A stretch of DNA of 64,000 bases from Mycobacterium sp. GA-1285 (GCF_001499905.1 NZ_LQIS01000008.1:1-64000); one strand, 5' to 3'; positions 8,227 to 17,295 are shown, numbered from the stretch's first letter. A program made the numbers and translations. The notes: generated by a model from the sequence alone, not told the origin.

Positions 8227-9405
8227 CTACAGCGTCCGTCGCAGCAGCATGGCTGTCGTTCCGCTGTTGGCAGCCCCGACTCCGACCGCTGCCAGTGATA
8301 CCTCGTCAACCTGCCGCCCGTCTGCCTCGGCCCGGATCTGCAAACAAGCCTCGTACAAGTGACCGAACCCGTGCAGCCGCCCCCCGGACAATTGACCACC
8401 CGCGGTGTTGATCGGCAGGTCACCGCCGAGCGAGATGCGTGCCGGGTCGGCAATGAACTCACCGGATTCGCCCACCTTGCAGAAGCCGAAGTCTTCCAAC
8501 CAACACAGCACGAATACGCTGAACCCGTCGTACAACGAGGCGTAATCGACATCGACCACGGTGAAATCCGTTCGGTCCCAGATGGTCGACCAACGCGAAC
8601 TGATCCGGGTGATGTCCTCCCCGCCCTCCCAGGTGAAGCGGTCGTGATGAGCGCAGTCCAGCGCCTCGACCGTGACCGCGTGATGGTCCAGTGCTCGAGC
8701 GTGTTCGGCCCGCGAGATGACGAAGGCGGTCGCTCCGTCGCAGGCGATGTCGCAGTCGTACATGCACAGCGGCTCGGACACCATCCTCGCATCCAGATAG
8801 GTATCGAGATCAAGTTGATCGGTGTATATCGCCGACGGGTTTCGTTGCGCATTGGCGCGCTCGACAATCGCAACCGAGGCGAGCTGTTCGCGCGTGAGGC
8901 CGTATCGAATCATTCTGGCGCGCAACTGCATTGCAGCCAGATTGGCCGCAGTGGCGCCGTAAGGCAGCTGCCAGGCCATCATCCCGCTCGGCCGACCACC
9001 CCGCGCGCCGTAGCCCTGCCGTCGGCCCGCGCCCTGGGCCGTGCCCTCCCAGATGCTGCGCCAGCACAGCACATGGTTGGCCATGCCACCGGCGACGGCG
9101 AGCATCGCATCGACCACGGCGCCCAGCTGGCCCGGAGACTCCACCCCTCCGGCTACCCAATTCGGCTTGACGCCGAGCGCGTCGTGGATGTCGCGCAGCG
9201 ACGCTCCCGAAAACCCCGGACCGGCCTGGGACGCACCCGGATACGTCGTCAACCCGTCGATGTCGGCGAGGGTGAGTCCTGCATCTTCTACGGCGGCCAG
9301 GCACGCGTCGGCGGTGAGTTGCAAGGCGTCTCGGCCCAGCCGCCGACCGATCTCGGATTGGCCGACCCCACTGATGACGACCTTGTCGGCAAGCGGTGAA
9401 GCCAT
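8227..9405 (-). CDS. Ltp-type thiolase homologue, probable retro-aldolase subunit
   Basis: This 392-residue protein has the thiolase fold pattern (VVISGVGQSEIGRRLGRDALQLTADA, NTAGGQLSGGRLHGFGHLYEA). The nucleophilic Cys of true thiolases is missing: the matching segment is GGVESPGQ near residues 87-93, and the GHPxG loop is GRLHGFG. Steroid-degradation Ltp2 proteins share these losses and work as aldolases with a DUF35 OB-fold partner. That partner lies directly upstream: its TGA overlaps this ATG by one base. I infer retro-aldol cleavage of a beta-hydroxyacyl-CoA. A GTG at 9408 is an alternative start. Confidence 0.8.
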   Translation of the reverse strand: MASPLADKVVISGVGQSEIGRRLGRDALQLTADACLAAVEDAGLTLADIDGLTTYPGASQAGPGFSGASLRDIHDALGVKPNWVAGGVESPGQLGAVVDAMLAVAGGMANHVLCWRSIWEGTAQGAGRRQGYGARGGRPSGMMAWQLPYGATAANLAAMQLRARMIRYGLTREQLASVAIVERANAQRNPSAIYTDQLDLDTYLDARMVSEPLCMYDCDIACDGATAFVISRAEHARALDHHAVTVEALDCAHHDRFTWEGGEDITRISSRWSTIWDRTDFTVVDVDYASLYDGFSVFVLCWLEDFGFCKVGESGEFIADPARISLGGDLPINTAGGQLSGGRLHGFGHLYEACLQIRAEADGRQVDEVSLAAVGVGAANSGTTAMLLRRTL

Positions 9406-9854
9406 CACAGGTCCGGTTCGAACAGCGGGATGAACACCTCGTCGTCACCGTCGGTGTGCCGTTCGAACGTGACGCGTACCGGCAGTCCGACGGTGACGTC
9501 CCCGGGCCGCACCTTCACGACGTTCGTCAGCACCCGAACGCGGCTGTCCTCGACCGGATTCACGAACGCCACCAGGTACGGCGGCGCGAAACCCGGGAAG
9601 AACGGATGCTCGTTGACGGTCCAGGTTTCGACTCTTCCCCGGCCGCTGAGCGCCACGTACTCGAGAACGCCGTGATCGTGCGGGCAACGCAGGGCGGGCG
9701 GATGGACCAGACGCTCGCAGTCGAGGCAGCGCTGCAGCCGCCAGGTGCCGTCGGCCCCGCCCGTCCAATACGGCCGGTTCAGCTCGGTGAGCAGCGGCAC
9801 CGGCCGCTGCATCGCCTCGCTCATCCCCGTCGCTCCGCTCGTCCCGGCGCTCAC
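9405..9854 (-). CDS. DUF35 OB-fold protein with zinc ribbon, partner of the Ltp protein
   Basis: This 149-residue protein has an N-terminal helical segment (PYWTGGADGTWRLQRC), a rubredoxin-like zinc ribbon CLDCERLVHPPALRCPHDHG, and an OB fold (GRGRVETWTVNEHPFF, PYLVAFVNPVE, VGLPVRVTFE). The last zinc ligand appears to be His or Asp rather than the usual Cys. DUF35 proteins bind acyl-CoA and complex with Ltp thiolases. The GTG start overlaps the Rieske stop as GTGA, so translation is coupled; ATG 9824 (MSEAMQRP) is an alternative. Confidence 0.85.
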   Translation of the reverse strand: MSAGTSGATGMSEAMQRPVPLLTELNRPYWTGGADGTWRLQRCLDCERLVHPPALRCPHDHGVLEYVALSGRGRVETWTVNEHPFFPGFAPPYLVAFVNPVEDSRVRVLTNVVKVRPGDVTVGLPVRVTFERHTDGDDEVFIPLFEPDL

Positions 9855-11233
9855 CGCTCGTCGACGCCGAAGAGGAACCGATCGGCGATTGCGTGCTCGT
9901 TGCGGATCGTCATCTCCTGGGCGGTGTTCAGCCAGAGCCCCTCGAAGCCGTTCGAGTGCATGCCCGCGTGGATCGCGGCGATGTTCTGAAGGTCCTGCGT
10001 GGGCAGTTCACCCCAGCCGTCATGATCTTGCCAGCGCTCGAACTCCTGCCAGTTGGTCTCGGGAACCTCACCGGGAGCGAAGTGTTCGAGCGTGAACATC
10101 TCGAACGTGCACTTGTTCGGATCCGTCGCGTCGGGCAGCATCCGGTACCCGAGCAGACACGACTTCTCGACGAGGATGACCAACGTGGGAAAGATGTGCC
10201 AATCGCCGTTGCCCGCGAAATACTCCTCCATCGACATCCGCGGGAAGTCGACACCTTCGGCCAGCGCCAGTTCCTCGCACATTTGGTGGTAAAGGACGAA
10301 CGGCGGAATCTCGGTGGGCTCCATCGTCGCCAACCGCTGCGCGGCTCGGTAATCACGCTCGGTGACGAGCGCGTTCACACCGAGGTAGTTGTACTGCATC
10401 GCATTCGCGAACACCTCCGGGCGGGAGGCCTGCTGCTGACGGCCTTTGTCGCGTTCGGTGGTCGCGGGACGCTGCGTGTAGATGAACCGGGAGTGGTTCT
10501 TGTACGCGATTGTCGGCGTGTAGGGCGCGTAGACGAACTCCTGGGGCTGTGCGGGCTCGGTAGTCGGGTGAGGAGTCTGTGCGGTGCGCAAAGTCTGCGG
10601 ATGCGTGCCGGGCGTGTGGTAGCCCTCGATGAACGCATCGATGACGGTTTTGTAGTTGGCCGGCAGTGTCGTCCGCTTACGCCATCCATATCGCATGTCC
10701 TGTAGGCGAAACGGGGCGAGAGCGGTGGGCAGCGGATCGAGCCAGTCGAGCAGGTCCGGCGGATCGGCCGCCATGCTGATGAACACCCAGCCACCCCAGC
10801 TCCCGACGTGAACCGGCGTCAGCCCCCACTGTTCGCGTGGCCGAGAGGCGAACTCCTCACGGCACGGCACAAAGGAGGACCGGCCGTCGAACGAGTAGCG
10901 CCAGCCGTGAAATCCGCACCGCAGGTCTCCCTCGGTCGCCGCGCCGGTACCGCAGACGATCTTCATCCCGCGGTGTGCGCATGAGTTGTAGAACGCCTTG
11001 ATGCTGCGATCTTTCTGGCGCACCACCACGATCGACTGCCTGCCGATGCAGTACTCGTAGTAGCAGCCGGGGTCGGGTATCTCCTCATCGCGGCAGGCGG
11101 GCTGCCAGACTTGGGTGAAGAGCCGGTCGAGTTCGAGTTGCAGGAACTCCGGGTCGATGTAGCGGCTCTTGGGGACGAAAGTCTCGCCGCAGGCGTATCT
11201 CTGAGGCACGCGGTGGGTCGTCAGCTCAGTCAT
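9851..11233 (-). CDS. Rieske non-heme iron oxygenase, large subunit
   Basis: This 460-residue oxygenase has a Rieske [2Fe-2S] domain with CAHRG (Cys85, His87) and CGFHGWRY (Cys106, His109), then a catalytic domain with NYKTVIDAFIEGYHTPGTH, giving iron ligands His206 and His211. The residue two before the first iron His is Glu203 where most family members have Asp; carnitine-oxygenase-type enzymes also have Glu. A GGAGG box precedes ATG 11233. No small subunit, ferredoxin or reductase is adjacent, so electrons must come from elsewhere. It probably hydroxylates the pathway substrate before OB-fold/Ltp chemistry. Confidence 0.9.
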   Translation of the reverse strand: MTELTTHRVPQRYACGETFVPKSRYIDPEFLQLELDRLFTQVWQPACRDEEIPDPGCYYEYCIGRQSIVVVRQKDRSIKAFYNSCAHRGMKIVCGTGAATEGDLRCGFHGWRYSFDGRSSFVPCREEFASRPREQWGLTPVHVGSWGGWVFISMAADPPDLLDWLDPLPTALAPFRLQDMRYGWRKRTTLPANYKTVIDAFIEGYHTPGTHPQTLRTAQTPHPTTEPAQPQEFVYAPYTPTIAYKNHSRFIYTQRPATTERDKGRQQQASRPEVFANAMQYNYLGVNALVTERDYRAAQRLATMEPTEIPPFVLYHQMCEELALAEGVDFPRMSMEEYFAGNGDWHIFPTLVILVEKSCLLGYRMLPDATDPNKCTFEMFTLEHFAPGEVPETNWQEFERWQDHDGWGELPTQDLQNIAAIHAGMHSNGFEGLWLNTAQEMTIRNEHAIADRFLFGVDER

Positions 11234-11253
11234 TCGTCACCTCCCCCGTCGGG

Positions 11254-12159
11254 TCACCGGGCAGGTGGCTTGTCGAAGATGTTGGGCCACAGTACGGCTT
11301 CCTTGAACGACGTCTCGATCTCGGCGAAGGCAGTGGGGATGTCCCAGGTGCCGGTGGCGGAGACGATCTCTCGCTCGACGACGGGATTCGACATCAGGCT
11401 GATGCGGCCGTTTCCGGCAAAGATGACACGCCGATTGAGCCAGTCTGACTGTGGACTCGCCAGGTACACCACCGGAGGCACGCAATTCTTCGGCGACAGC
11501 CGAACGTTGGACTCGGAATAGTCCATGCTGCCACCGCCCTTGATGCCCTGCGTCATTCGGGTTCCGGCGATGGGTGCGATCGCGTTCGACGTGACACCGT
11601 AGTTGCGCAGGGCGTTGGCGCAGGAGAACGTGAGACCGACGATGCCCATCTTCGCGGCCGCATAGTTCGGTTGGCTGGGCGCGCCCTGCAGGCCGGACAT
11701 CGAGGTGAAGTTGATCAGCCGGTACTGGCCGCCACGGTTCTCCCGCCACCATGCAGCGGCATGCCGGGTGATGTTGAACGTGCCCTTGAGATGGACGGCG
11801 ACGACGGAATCCCAGTCCCGCTCACTCATTTTGAAGACCATGCCATCGCGCAGTATGCCCGCGGCGTTCACGATCACGTCCAGACCGCCGAGCGTATCGG
11901 CGGCGCGGCCGATCAGATCCTCGCAGGCGGCGAAGTCAGTGATGTCGGTGGCGTCGACGAACGCCTTGCCGCCCTGCTGATTGATGGCCGCGGCCACCGT
12001 CTCCGCCGGCCCCGCGTCGTGCCCGGTGCCGTCGACCGCAACGCCGGCGTCGGAGACCAGGACGGTCGCCCCTTCGGCCGCCAAACCCTCGGCGACGGCG
12101 GCACCGATGCCTCGACCTGCGCCGGTGACCAAGGCCGTACGTCCGTCCAGCACACCCAT
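11254..12159 (-). CDS. SDR, probable 3-hydroxyacyl-CoA dehydrogenase type
   Basis: This 301-residue SDR has GAGRGIG, NAAGILRDGMVFKM, INFTSMSG (Ser) and NYAAAKMGI (Tyr-x3-Lys). The ILRD segment and the long C-terminal tail (after residue 230) resemble the dehydrogenase domain of peroxisomal multifunctional enzymes and related mycobacterial hydroxyacyl-CoA dehydrogenases. The start is ATG 12159, with GAGAGG five bases upstream. It is first in a unit with the Rieske, OB-fold, Ltp and SnoaL genes; the 20-bp gap to the Rieske ATG supports cotranscription. A TGTTC-type element lies about 50 bp upstream. Confidence 0.85.
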   Translation of the reverse strand: MGVLDGRTALVTGAGRGIGAAVAEGLAAEGATVLVSDAGVAVDGTGHDAGPAETVAAAINQQGGKAFVDATDITDFAACEDLIGRAADTLGGLDVIVNAAGILRDGMVFKMSERDWDSVVAVHLKGTFNITRHAAAWWRENRGGQYRLINFTSMSGLQGAPSQPNYAAAKMGIVGLTFSCANALRNYGVTSNAIAPIAGTRMTQGIKGGGSMDYSESNVRLSPKNCVPPVVYLASPQSDWLNRRVIFAGNGRISLMSNPVVEREIVSATGTWDIPTAFAEIETSFKEAVLWPNIFDKPPAR

Positions 12160-12209
12160 TTGACCTCTCCTCACCGCAAGCCCATCATACAGAACATAGA
12201 GACGATATC

Positions 12210-12222
12210 TGTATATCTGTTC
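12210..12222. promoter_or_regulatory. TGTTC-repeat element upstream of the SDR/Rieske unit
   Basis: TGTAT-ATC-TGTTC on the + strand, a one-mismatch form of TGTTC-N3-TGTTC. It lies between the hydratase stop (12226) and the SDR start (12159). TGTATATCTGT inside it is the reverse complement of the ACAGATATACA found at 13635 and 63454. Confidence 0.5.
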
Positions 12223-12225
12223 TAC

Positions 12226-13155
12226 CTAGTCGAAGCCCCACTCCCGGTACCGACGCTCGAGTTCGGCCATCGCCTCACGACCGCCCCTGGCCGACCGCTC
12301 CTTCATGAAGTTGAACTCGTCTTCCCGCCAGCACAGATTGCTGAAAACGGTGTGCGCCATGGGAACCCAGTCCCCGAATTGCGCTATGCCCACCGCGTGC
12401 CAGAACGCGATCAACCCGTGCTTACCGACCATCAGCCCGTCGGCCGAGTGGTGGGCGATCGCGCGAGCGTAGCGCAGCGCCTCGTCCCGCAGACCGTCGG
12501 CCGGCACGACCGACGCGGCCACCCCCCAGTCGCGCAGCTCCGCGGCGTGCACCTTCCGCCCGGTGATCATCGCCTCGTAGCCACGGTTCGGACCCAGCTT
12601 GAGCAGGATCAACGGCATCGCGGTGGAGAACCCGGCGAACCCGATCCGCGCCTGCGGCCGCGCCAGGTACATGTCGTCGGAGACGACGAGGATGTCGGCG
12701 GCCAGCGCCAAGTTCATCCCGGCTCCCAACGTCGCACCCTGGCACGCGGCGATGACCGTCTTCGGAAACTCCAGCCAGTTGGTCAGGTGGCGGTGCAACC
12801 GGCGGGCATTGCCCATCCGCGCGGTCTGCGGCAGCTTCTGGCCCTTCTTCAGGCCAGCCTGTTCGACGGGCAGCCGCCGGACATCGTCGCCGCTGCAGAA
12901 ATCCTTGCCGTCGGCAGCGAGGATGACGACCTTCACCTCGTCGTCGGCTTCGGCGCGGTCGAGGTGAGCCTTGAACAGGGCGTGCATGTCGGGCGACAGG
13001 ATCGCGTTGCGGCGGTCGGGCCTGCTGATCGTGATCTGTGCGATGTGCGGTTCGACAACGTCGTAGCGCACCCAATTCTCGTCGACCTCGAAATCGCCCG
13101 CGGCCCTGTCGTCAGCGCTCACGACACCCCGATTCCACCCTGCAGCAGATTGCAC
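12226..13155 (-). CDS. Enoyl-CoA hydratase/isomerase (crotonase)
   Basis: This crotonase of about 300 residues has ITISRPDRRNAI, the oxyanion-hole segments AADGKDFCSGDDV and CQGATLGAGMNLALAADI, and a long C-terminal tail ending REWGFD. The usual glutamates of hydratases are not clear: the segment after the hole reads ARPQARIGFAG. It could be a hydratase, a hydrolase or a C-C lyase. The frame opens at GTG 13155; a GTG at 13122 (VSADDRAAG) is equally plausible. It is transcribed from the divergent promoter shared with the SRPBCC gene at 13204. Confidence 0.8.
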   Translation of the reverse strand: MQSAAGWNRGVVSADDRAAGDFEVDENWVRYDVVEPHIAQITISRPDRRNAILSPDMHALFKAHLDRAEADDEVKVVILAADGKDFCSGDDVRRLPVEQAGLKKGQKLPQTARMGNARRLHRHLTNWLEFPKTVIAACQGATLGAGMNLALAADILVVSDDMYLARPQARIGFAGFSTAMPLILLKLGPNRGYEAMITGRKVHAAELRDWGVAASVVPADGLRDEALRYARAIAHHSADGLMVGKHGLIAFWHAVGIAQFGDWVPMAHTVFSNLCWREDEFNFMKERSARGGREAMAELERRYREWGFD

Positions 13156-13169
13156 ATCTGAACATATCG

Positions 13170-13182
13170 CGCTCTATTGTTA
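13170..13182. promoter_or_regulatory. Degenerate TGTTC-repeat element, divergent hydratase/SRPBCC promoter
   Basis: CGCTC-TAT-TGTTA, with the CTATTGT core seen in the stronger sites. It contains a TANNNT-like hexamer (TATTGT). GAACA occurs 10 bp to its left (13160-13164). Confidence 0.35.
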
Positions 13183-13203
13183 CATAGGTGGTAGGGTCGC
13201 CAC

Positions 13204-13629
13204 ATGCCGTCCATCACGGTCAGCAGGGACGTCGCAGCAAGAGCCGACGCGGTCTGGGGGCTACTCGCCGACTTCGCCGACGTCCGGTGGATTCCGGTGG
13301 TCAACGACGTCGAGGTCGAAGGCGCCGGCCCCGGCATGAGCCGCAAGATCCGCGGCTCCACAGACGGGGAGCCGACGGTCGAGACGCTGTTGTGGGTTCA
13401 CCCCGAGCAGCGACAGATCTCCTACCGGATCACCAACAACCCGCTGCCGGTCAGCCGCTTCGAGGCCGTCGTCTCGGTCACCGGGTCCGGTGCCGACGGT
13501 TGCCGGGTCGAGTGGGAAGTGGACTACGAACCGTCTGGCGATGACGCCAGCGCGCGGGAGAGCATCGAACTGGTCTACGGGATGATGGCCGACTGGCTGG
13601 CGGCGGCCGCGGTGAACTCCACCGCATAG
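13204..13629 (+). CDS. SRPBCC-family (START-like) protein
   Basis: This 141-residue protein fits the polyketide-cyclase/START fold: ITVSRDVAARADAVWGLLADFADVRWIPVVNDVEVEG at the start, a run of beta strands (QRQISYRITNNPLPVSRF) and a long C-terminal helix with SIELVYGMMADWLAAAA. The fold encloses a hydrophobic pocket for a lipid-like ligand. No catalytic motif can be fixed. It begins 22 bases after the divergent promoter element and is followed, after a 37-bp gap with another element, by the amidohydrolase gene. It may bind or isomerise a pathway intermediate. Confidence 0.8.
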   Translation: MPSITVSRDVAARADAVWGLLADFADVRWIPVVNDVEVEGAGPGMSRKIRGSTDGEPTVETLLWVHPEQRQISYRITNNPLPVSRFEAVVSVTGSGADGCRVEWEVDYEPSGDDASARESIELVYGMMADWLAAAAVNSTA

Positions 13630-13634
13630 CTGGA

Positions 13635-13663
13635 ACAGATATACATAGTTTGTTCAATAGTCT
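13635..13663. promoter_or_regulatory. ACAGATATACA plus TGTTC element upstream of amidohydrolase
   Basis: ACAGATATACA (13635-13645) is followed by TGTTC-AAT-AGTCT (13651-13663), ending three bases before the ATG at 13667. There is no ribosome site in this gap, so the transcript may be leaderless. Confidence 0.5.
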
Positions 13664-13666
13664 AGA

Positions 13667-14986
13667 ATGTTGCCGGTGATCGACCCTCTGGACCTCGTGC
13701 TGATCAGCGTCGACGACCACACTGTCGAACCACCCGACATGTTCAAGGACAGGGTGCCGTCGCGTTACGCAGACCAGGCGCCAAAGATCGTGCAGGACAA
13801 CAACGGCGTCTGCTTCTGGGAGTACGCGGGCCTGCAGATGCCGAACATCGGGCTCAACGCCGTGGCGGGCCGACCTAACGACGAGTGGGGCTTCGAACCG
13901 TCGCGCTTCGAGGACATGCGCATTGGCTGCTACGCCGTCGACGCCCGCGTCGATGACATGAACGCGGCCGGGGTGATGGCCTCTCTGTGCTTTCCGTCCT
14001 TCCCCACCATTTCCGGGGCGCTGTTCACCTACCGCGGTGAGCGCGACGTTTCCGAAGTGATGGTCCGCGCCTACAACGACTGGCATCTGGAGGATTGGTG
14101 CGGCCGGCATCCGGACCGCTTCATCCCACTGGGCATACTTCCCCTGTGGGATCCCGTTCTCGCGGCCGGTGAGGTGGCGCGGCTAGCCGCGAACGGTTGT
14201 CACGCGGTGACGGTGCCCCAACACATCGGAAACTACGGGCAGCCGCCGTGGCAGGACCCGCAGTGGGATCCGTTGTGGGAAGCGGTCTGTGAGCACGACA
14301 CGATCGTCAACATTCACATCGGCACCGGCGGCGGCGTTCCCGTCCCCTCCGACCAGACCACCTACCTCGCGTACAACTCGATGCTGGCCATCGACACCAT
14401 GCGGTTCACTGCAGACCTGTTGTTCTCTCCCGTCGTGGTCAAGTTCCCCACGATCAAGTTCGCCCTCTCCGAAGGCGGCATCGGCTGGATTCCGTTCATG
14501 CTCGAACGGTTCGAAGACCTCTACTCCCGCCAGCGCGCGTGGACGGGCGACGACCTCGGCGACGGCCTGAGCCCGACCGATGTCTTCCGGCGCAATTTCA
14601 TGTCGTGCTTCATCCGCGACCGGGTCGGTGTCGAGATGCGCGACCGCATCGGCGTGGAGACCATCTGCTGGGAAATGGACTACCCGCATTCCGACAGCAG
14701 CTGGCCCGACGCACCCGAGCAGCTCGCCGACCAGTTGGAGGGCTGTTCACCCGATGAGGTCGAGGACATCACCTGGCGAAATGCCGCGCGCGCCTTCGGC
14801 TATGACGCCGTCGAGCGTCTCGGACGGCAGAACTGCACCGTGAGGGCGCTGCGAGAGAAGATCACAGGGCTCGACCTGTCCGCGCCGAAGGTCGATGCGG
14901 GTCGCGCGCCAAAGGCCGGCACCACGGCGATCACCTACGGCGAAATGAAGCAGCGCATGGCGTCGATCATCCGCGGCGGCACGTGA
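13667..14986 (+). CDS. Amidohydrolase_2-family metal-dependent hydrolase
   Basis: This 439-residue protein is of the amidohydrolase_2 type: ISVDDHTVEPPDMF (metal-binding D-x-H-like start), MPNIGLNAVAGR, MASLCFPSFP, IHIGTGGG and a late MDYPHSDSSWP, with putative metal ligands His and Asp. Family members hydrolyse or decarboxylate ring and keto acids. It shares its opening pattern and VDDH...EPP motif with the protein at 30965. The gene's stop overlaps the next GTG (GTGA), coupling it to the dehydrogenase pair. The activity is likely C-C or C-N hydrolysis or decarboxylation; the substrate is unknown. Confidence 0.85.
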   Translation: MLPVIDPLDLVLISVDDHTVEPPDMFKDRVPSRYADQAPKIVQDNNGVCFWEYAGLQMPNIGLNAVAGRPNDEWGFEPSRFEDMRIGCYAVDARVDDMNAAGVMASLCFPSFPTISGALFTYRGERDVSEVMVRAYNDWHLEDWCGRHPDRFIPLGILPLWDPVLAAGEVARLAANGCHAVTVPQHIGNYGQPPWQDPQWDPLWEAVCEHDTIVNIHIGTGGGVPVPSDQTTYLAYNSMLAIDTMRFTADLLFSPVVVKFPTIKFALSEGGIGWIPFMLERFEDLYSRQRAWTGDDLGDGLSPTDVFRRNFMSCFIRDRVGVEMRDRIGVETICWEMDYPHSDSSWPDAPEQLADQLEGCSPDEVEDITWRNAARAFGYDAVERLGRQNCTVRALREKITGLDLSAPKVDAGRAPKAGTTAITYGEMKQRMASIIRGGT

Positions 14987-16176
14987 CCGATCGCGATTAC
15001 GGCGTCGTCCTCACCGATGCTGATCGAGCCTTCCGCGACGAGGTGCGTGCCTTTCTGTCGTCTTCGCTGACCCCCGATCTGCTCAGCCGCGACGGAGACG
15101 AAACGGCTCGCCTCGATCGTCTGCGGCGGTGGCAGTATCGCCTGCACGCCGCGGGGCTGGCGGCCATTTCGTGGCCGACCGAATACGGCGGGCGCGCCGC
15201 GACGCCGACCCAGCAGCTCATCTTCAACACCGAGATGGCGGCCGCGCACGCCCCGGAACCGATCAACCGCAGCGCGATCAACCAGCTGGGCCCCACCATC
15301 ATCCAGTGGGGCACCGATGAGCAGCGTGAGCGTTACCTTCCCCGCATCCTGTCGGCGGAAGATGTATGGTGCCAGGGATTCTCGGAGCCCGAGGCCGGCA
15401 GCGACCTCGCGGCGCTCAAGACCAGGGCGGTCATCGACGGCGACGAACTCGTCATCACCGGGCAGAAGATCTGGACGTCGAAAGCCTCCTACGCGAACCG
15501 GATCTACCTGTTGGCCCGGACCGACCCGGACGCGCCGAAGCGGGAGGGAATCAGCTACATCCTGGCCGAGCTGTCCACGCCGGGCATCGAGGTACGGCCG
15601 ATTCGGCAGATCACCGGCGCCACCGAGTTCAGCGAGGTGTTCTTCGACGCGGTGCGAGTGCCACTAGCCAATGTGCTCGGACCGCTGCACGGCGGCTGGA
15701 AGGTGGCGAAGTCGACGCTGGGTTACGAGCGGGTGGGCCAAAGCCGCACGCACAGGATCGAGCGTCGCCTCGACATCCTGGTGAAGATGGCGCAGGAGCC
15801 GAATGCGCTGACCGACAGCGGATTCGAGGACAGCTATGTCGCCGACCGGATCGCCCGGTATGCGGCGCAGGTCGAGGCGTTGCGCCAGATCGCCGCACAG
15901 GCCACCGCGGCCGGGGTGCGGGGTGTCGCTCCTGGTCCGGAAGCCTCCGTCGCCAAGCTGCTCACCTCGGAGGTGGACCAGTCGATGGCGAACTTCGGTG
16001 TCGAACTAACCGGAGCGCCAGGGGTTTTGGAGCGTGGGTCGCCCGGCGCCGCCAAGCGGGGCAACGTCGCCGCAAGCTATGTGCTCATGCGGGCGGCCAC
16101 TTTCGGCGCCGGCACTTCGGAGATCCAACGCAACGTCATCGCCGAACGACTGCTGGGGCTGCCCCGTGACCCCTGA
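14983..16176 (+). CDS. Acyl-CoA dehydrogenase, subunit with C-terminal flavin loop
   Basis: This 397-residue dehydrogenase shows AGLAAISWPTEYGGR, WCQGFSEPEAGSDLAALKTRA, GQKIWTSKAS and a C-terminal FGAGTSEIQRNVIAERLLGLPR. It is FAD-dependent and forms the C2-C3 double bond of acyl-CoA. The gene starts at GTG 14983 within the amidohydrolase stop. It overlaps the next dehydrogenase gene by 11 bases. Such adjacent, unequal dehydrogenase genes in actinobacterial steroid clusters make alpha2beta2 heterotetramers, and I infer the same here. Confidence 0.9.
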   Translation: MTDRDYGVVLTDADRAFRDEVRAFLSSSLTPDLLSRDGDETARLDRLRRWQYRLHAAGLAAISWPTEYGGRAATPTQQLIFNTEMAAAHAPEPINRSAINQLGPTIIQWGTDEQRERYLPRILSAEDVWCQGFSEPEAGSDLAALKTRAVIDGDELVITGQKIWTSKASYANRIYLLARTDPDAPKREGISYILAELSTPGIEVRPIRQITGATEFSEVFFDAVRVPLANVLGPLHGGWKVAKSTLGYERVGQSRTHRIERRLDILVKMAQEPNALTDSGFEDSYVADRIARYAAQVEALRQIAAQATAAGVRGVAPGPEASVAKLLTSEVDQSMANFGVELTGAPGVLERGSPGAAKRGNVAASYVLMRAATFGAGTSEIQRNVIAERLLGLPRDP

Positions 16177-17221
16177 GACCACCGCTTCACTCGCCGAGAT
16201 CGCCGACACGGCAGCCGAACTGGCGGAGCTGCGCCACTCCGCGCTCGACATCGTGAACCGGGCGTGGTCGGTCGACCGCAGCCGCGCGCTGCTGGACGGG
16301 CCGAACCCGGCGTTCGACGACGCACTATGGGCGACCATCCGCGAGCTGGGCTGGCCCGAGGTGCTGGTGCCCGAAAGCGGTGGCGGCGCCGGTGGCACCC
16401 TGCGCCAGCTGGCGGTGTTGACCGAGGCGACAGGATCGGTCGCGGCAGCGCTACCGCTGGCCGCGACCGCGGCCGCGGCATGGTCCGAGGGTCGAAGCGC
16501 CGACGGCGTCGCGCTCGTGGTTCCTGAGCCGGCCACGCTCGTCGGGCAAACGGTGTCGGGCACATTCGACTGCGTCCCATATGGCGCCATCGCCGTCCGC
16601 CTTGTCGTGCTCGCCCAGGTGGACGGCGAGCAGGTGCTGGGTGTCGTCGACCTCGCGGGCCCGGGGGTGCGGCGCACGCCGGTCACCGCCCTCGATCACG
16701 GTCCCGCGGCGCACATCGGCCTCGATCGGGCGCCACTCGAGTTGATCGCCCGTGGCGGGGACGCGGTCCGCCGCCACCGCGAAGCCGTCATGCGCATGCG
16801 CGTGGCGGAGGTGGCCGAGGTCGTCGGTGTCGCCGCCGCCGCGAACGACGCCGCGACCGAGTACGCGAAGGTCCGCGTCGCGTTCGACCGGCCGATCGGT
16901 GCCTTTCAGGCGATCAAGCATCGGCTCGTCGACCAGCGCGCAGCGGTCGAAGTCGGTCGCGCGCTGGTCAATCGGGCCGCCGATGCCTGTGACCACGATC
17001 GGCCCGACGCGGAAGCGCTGGTGTCGCTGGCGGCCTTCTGGGCCATCGACGCGCTACGCGCAGTCCCGGAAGGGGCGATGCAGGTCTTCGGCGGCATCGC
17101 GTACACATGGGAACACGACGCGCACGTGTACTTACGGCGCGCCACCACGCTCATCGTGGCCCTGGGTTCGCGTGCGCAGCATCGCCGAGCCGTCACCGAC
17201 TGGCTGGCCGGCCGCGGCTGA
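16166..17221 (+). CDS. Acyl-CoA dehydrogenase, partner subunit
   Basis: This 351-residue partner has a shorter, less conserved N-terminal half (ELGWPEVLVPESGGGAGGTLRQLAVLTEATGS) and a conserved C-terminal helical domain with RPIGAFQAIKHRLVD and QVFGGIAYTWEHDAHVYLRRATTL. The N-terminal half lacks the EPEAGSD flavin/substrate motif. The GTG at 16166 overlaps the end of the preceding gene. It probably works only in complex with that subunit. The longer reading frame beginning at 16034 simply overlaps the upstream gene. Confidence 0.88.
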   Translation: MTPETTASLAEIADTAAELAELRHSALDIVNRAWSVDRSRALLDGPNPAFDDALWATIRELGWPEVLVPESGGGAGGTLRQLAVLTEATGSVAAALPLAATAAAAWSEGRSADGVALVVPEPATLVGQTVSGTFDCVPYGAIAVRLVVLAQVDGEQVLGVVDLAGPGVRRTPVTALDHGPAAHIGLDRAPLELIARGGDAVRRHREAVMRMRVAEVAEVVGVAAAANDAATEYAKVRVAFDRPIGAFQAIKHRLVDQRAAVEVGRALVNRAADACDHDRPDAEALVSLAAFWAIDALRAVPEGAMQVFGGIAYTWEHDAHVYLRRATTLIVALGSRAQHRRAVTDWLAGRG

Positions 17222-17295
17222 ATTTCTCGCGAAATGGCATTCCCAGCAGGCCGCTACTCGAACTTCCCCTGCATGGCTGCAATCTCGCGGAAGCC

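Noticed and set aside
11671..13161. A 496-codon + strand ORF opposite the SDR and hydratase genes
   Set aside because: Its product is rich in Arg, His and Val with no domain, as is common for antisense frames of high-GC genes. The minus-strand genes have full family motifs.
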